Source of the DNA: Pseudomonadota bacterium
Lineage (GTDB): Bacteria; Pseudomonadota; Gammaproteobacteria; Steroidobacterales; Steroidobacteraceae
Assembly: GCA_021826035.1 (NCBI GenBank)
Contig: JAKBBE010000001.1
Coordinates: forward strand, 1 to 64,000
Direction: 5' to 3'
Length of the DNA stretch: 64,000 bases
The notes under the pieces are model-generated. The model saw only the letters and a program-made list of their open reading frames with translations, was not told where the DNA came from and made no database searches. The position numbers and the translations under genes are program-made. Each line of letters starts with the position of its first letter. Within the stretch, counting starts at the first letter, position 1. Below are positions 63,424 to 64,000 of the stretch, piece after piece.

Positions 63424-64000
63424 CGCGGTAGCGCGCTCGCGCCGACAGGGCCTTTACGTTTATTTTTGGCAATGATCTGCCGCCGGGCGGCTAGCCAGTC
63501 GTTCACTTTTCGGTCGAGATTACGGGTGGCCGCGGGCACCGACTGCCCTCCGATGATCACCTGTTCGGCCGCCCGTCGCATGCCATCCATGATTTCGTCC
63601 CATTCGGGGATTGCCTCAAAGGAGCTGACGTGTTCCAGCTGACGTCTGAATGCCCGCAACTTGATGTCGCCTGAGAGCGGTGGCAGCGTCCAAGGACCGC
63701 GGCGAGCGGGCAGATCACCCGTAAGTTTATACAGGTAGATCTGCTGTCGATTCTTGAGCATGTAGTGAATGAACGCGGTAGCGAGCCGCTTGCGTGTGGA
63801 AGTTCGGAATATGACGAAGTCCGAACCTCCGATCAGAGAGGCTCCCGGCCCGCGTGGGCCCGGCATAGGAGCGGTCATCCACAGACTTTCGTCCTTGGGG
63901 GGAAGTAAGCGGCGGAACTCTCCGATATTCCAGGGCCCCGATACATAAAACACAAAATCGCCGCGCGCCATCTGCCACCACAAGTTGATCAGCTGATGAT
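63420..64000 (-). CDS. Sugar ABC transporter substrate-binding protein, C-terminal part
   Basis: The frame is open at the right window edge; ~192 codons of the C-terminal end are present. They match type-1 extracellular solute-binding proteins: MARGDFVFYVSGPWNIGEF, PGASLIGGSDFVIFRTS and LATAFIHYMLKNRQQIYLYK. Located just upstream of the two permease genes. The ligand-contact residues and signal peptide lie outside the window, so the ligand is unknown. Confidence 0.85.
   Translation of the reverse strand, partial: HQLINLWWQMARGDFVFYVSGPWNIGEFRRLLPPKDESLWMTAPMPGPRGPGASLIGGSDFVIFRTSTRKRLATAFIHYMLKNRQQIYLYKLTGDLPARRGPWTLPPLSGDIKLRAFRRQLEHVSSFEAIPEWDEIMDGMRRAAEQVIIGGQSVPAATRNLDRKVNDWLAARRQIIAKNKRKGPVGASALPR

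Overview
The window looks like chromosomal DNA of a GC-rich gammaproteobacterium. The reasons are the ubiE-ubiJ-ubiB ubiquinone cluster, polA / engB / cytochrome c4 / dsbA synteny, dapF-DUF484-xerC-hslVU, an AlgZ/AlgR-type pair close to argH, tamA-tamB, and an ArgR with a classical ARG box. The carbamoyltransferase of the arginine cluster is of the acyl-ornithine type known from Xanthomonadales and Bacteroidetes, so a Xanthomonadales/Nevskiales/Steroidobacterales-like lineage is my best guess; no rRNA is present to confirm it.

Layout. 1-3.7 kb (minus): a 2-oxoacid:acceptor oxidoreductase alpha chain (cut by the window edge) behind an iron-sulfur flavoprotein of the GltD type, with a terminator-bearing leader in front. 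3.9-6.9 kb (plus): ubiE-ubiJ-ubiB. 7.1-8.5 kb: a glutathione S-transferase and a DUF481 outer-membrane protein. 8.9-12.5 kb: a very large c-di-GMP enzyme with hemerythrin, GAF, GGDEF, globin, GAF, EAL and CZB-like zinc domains. 12.6-16 kb: tRNA-Arg(CCG), cytochrome c5, ubiK, and amtB with a sigma-54 promoter and NtrC site. 16-20 kb: a beta-hydroxyacid dehydrogenase, maleylacetoacetate isomerase, a thioesterase, an LptM-like lipoprotein, an exported truncated haemoglobin and a DUF3034-like protein. 20.3-27.6 kb: polA, a broken gabD, a candidate sRNA in the Spot 42/ErsA position, engB, cytochrome c4 and two tandem dsbA genes.

27.6-34 kb (minus): algZ-algR-dapF-DUF484-xerC-hslV-hslU. 34-43.9 kb (minus): mmsA, then an arginine operon transcribed argR-argG-[P-loop protein]-argC-argD-argF'-argB-argH from a promoter overlapped by an ARG box. 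The carbamoyltransferase has Ala where N-acetylornithine enzymes have a specificity-setting Glu, pointing to a succinylated pathway. No gene for the first acylation step or the deacylation is recognisable in the operon, while an unassigned P-loop protein sits inside it. 43.9-49.6 kb: tamA-tamB. 49.7-57.3 kb: an NRDE protein, nudC, an FlhC-like regulator, an orphan protein, isoaspartyl peptidase and single-chain pyruvate carboxylase. 57.4-64 kb: an MFS transporter, and a sugar ABC importer operon (binding protein cut by the edge, two permeases, ATPase) ending in an exported GH39-type glycosidase; this last block is visibly less GC-rich than the rest.

The most interesting items are the multi-sensor c-di-GMP enzyme, the incomplete, probably succinyl-type arginine operon with its unassigned P-loop protein, the two candidate non-coding RNAs (kor leader and polA-engB), and the decayed gabD.
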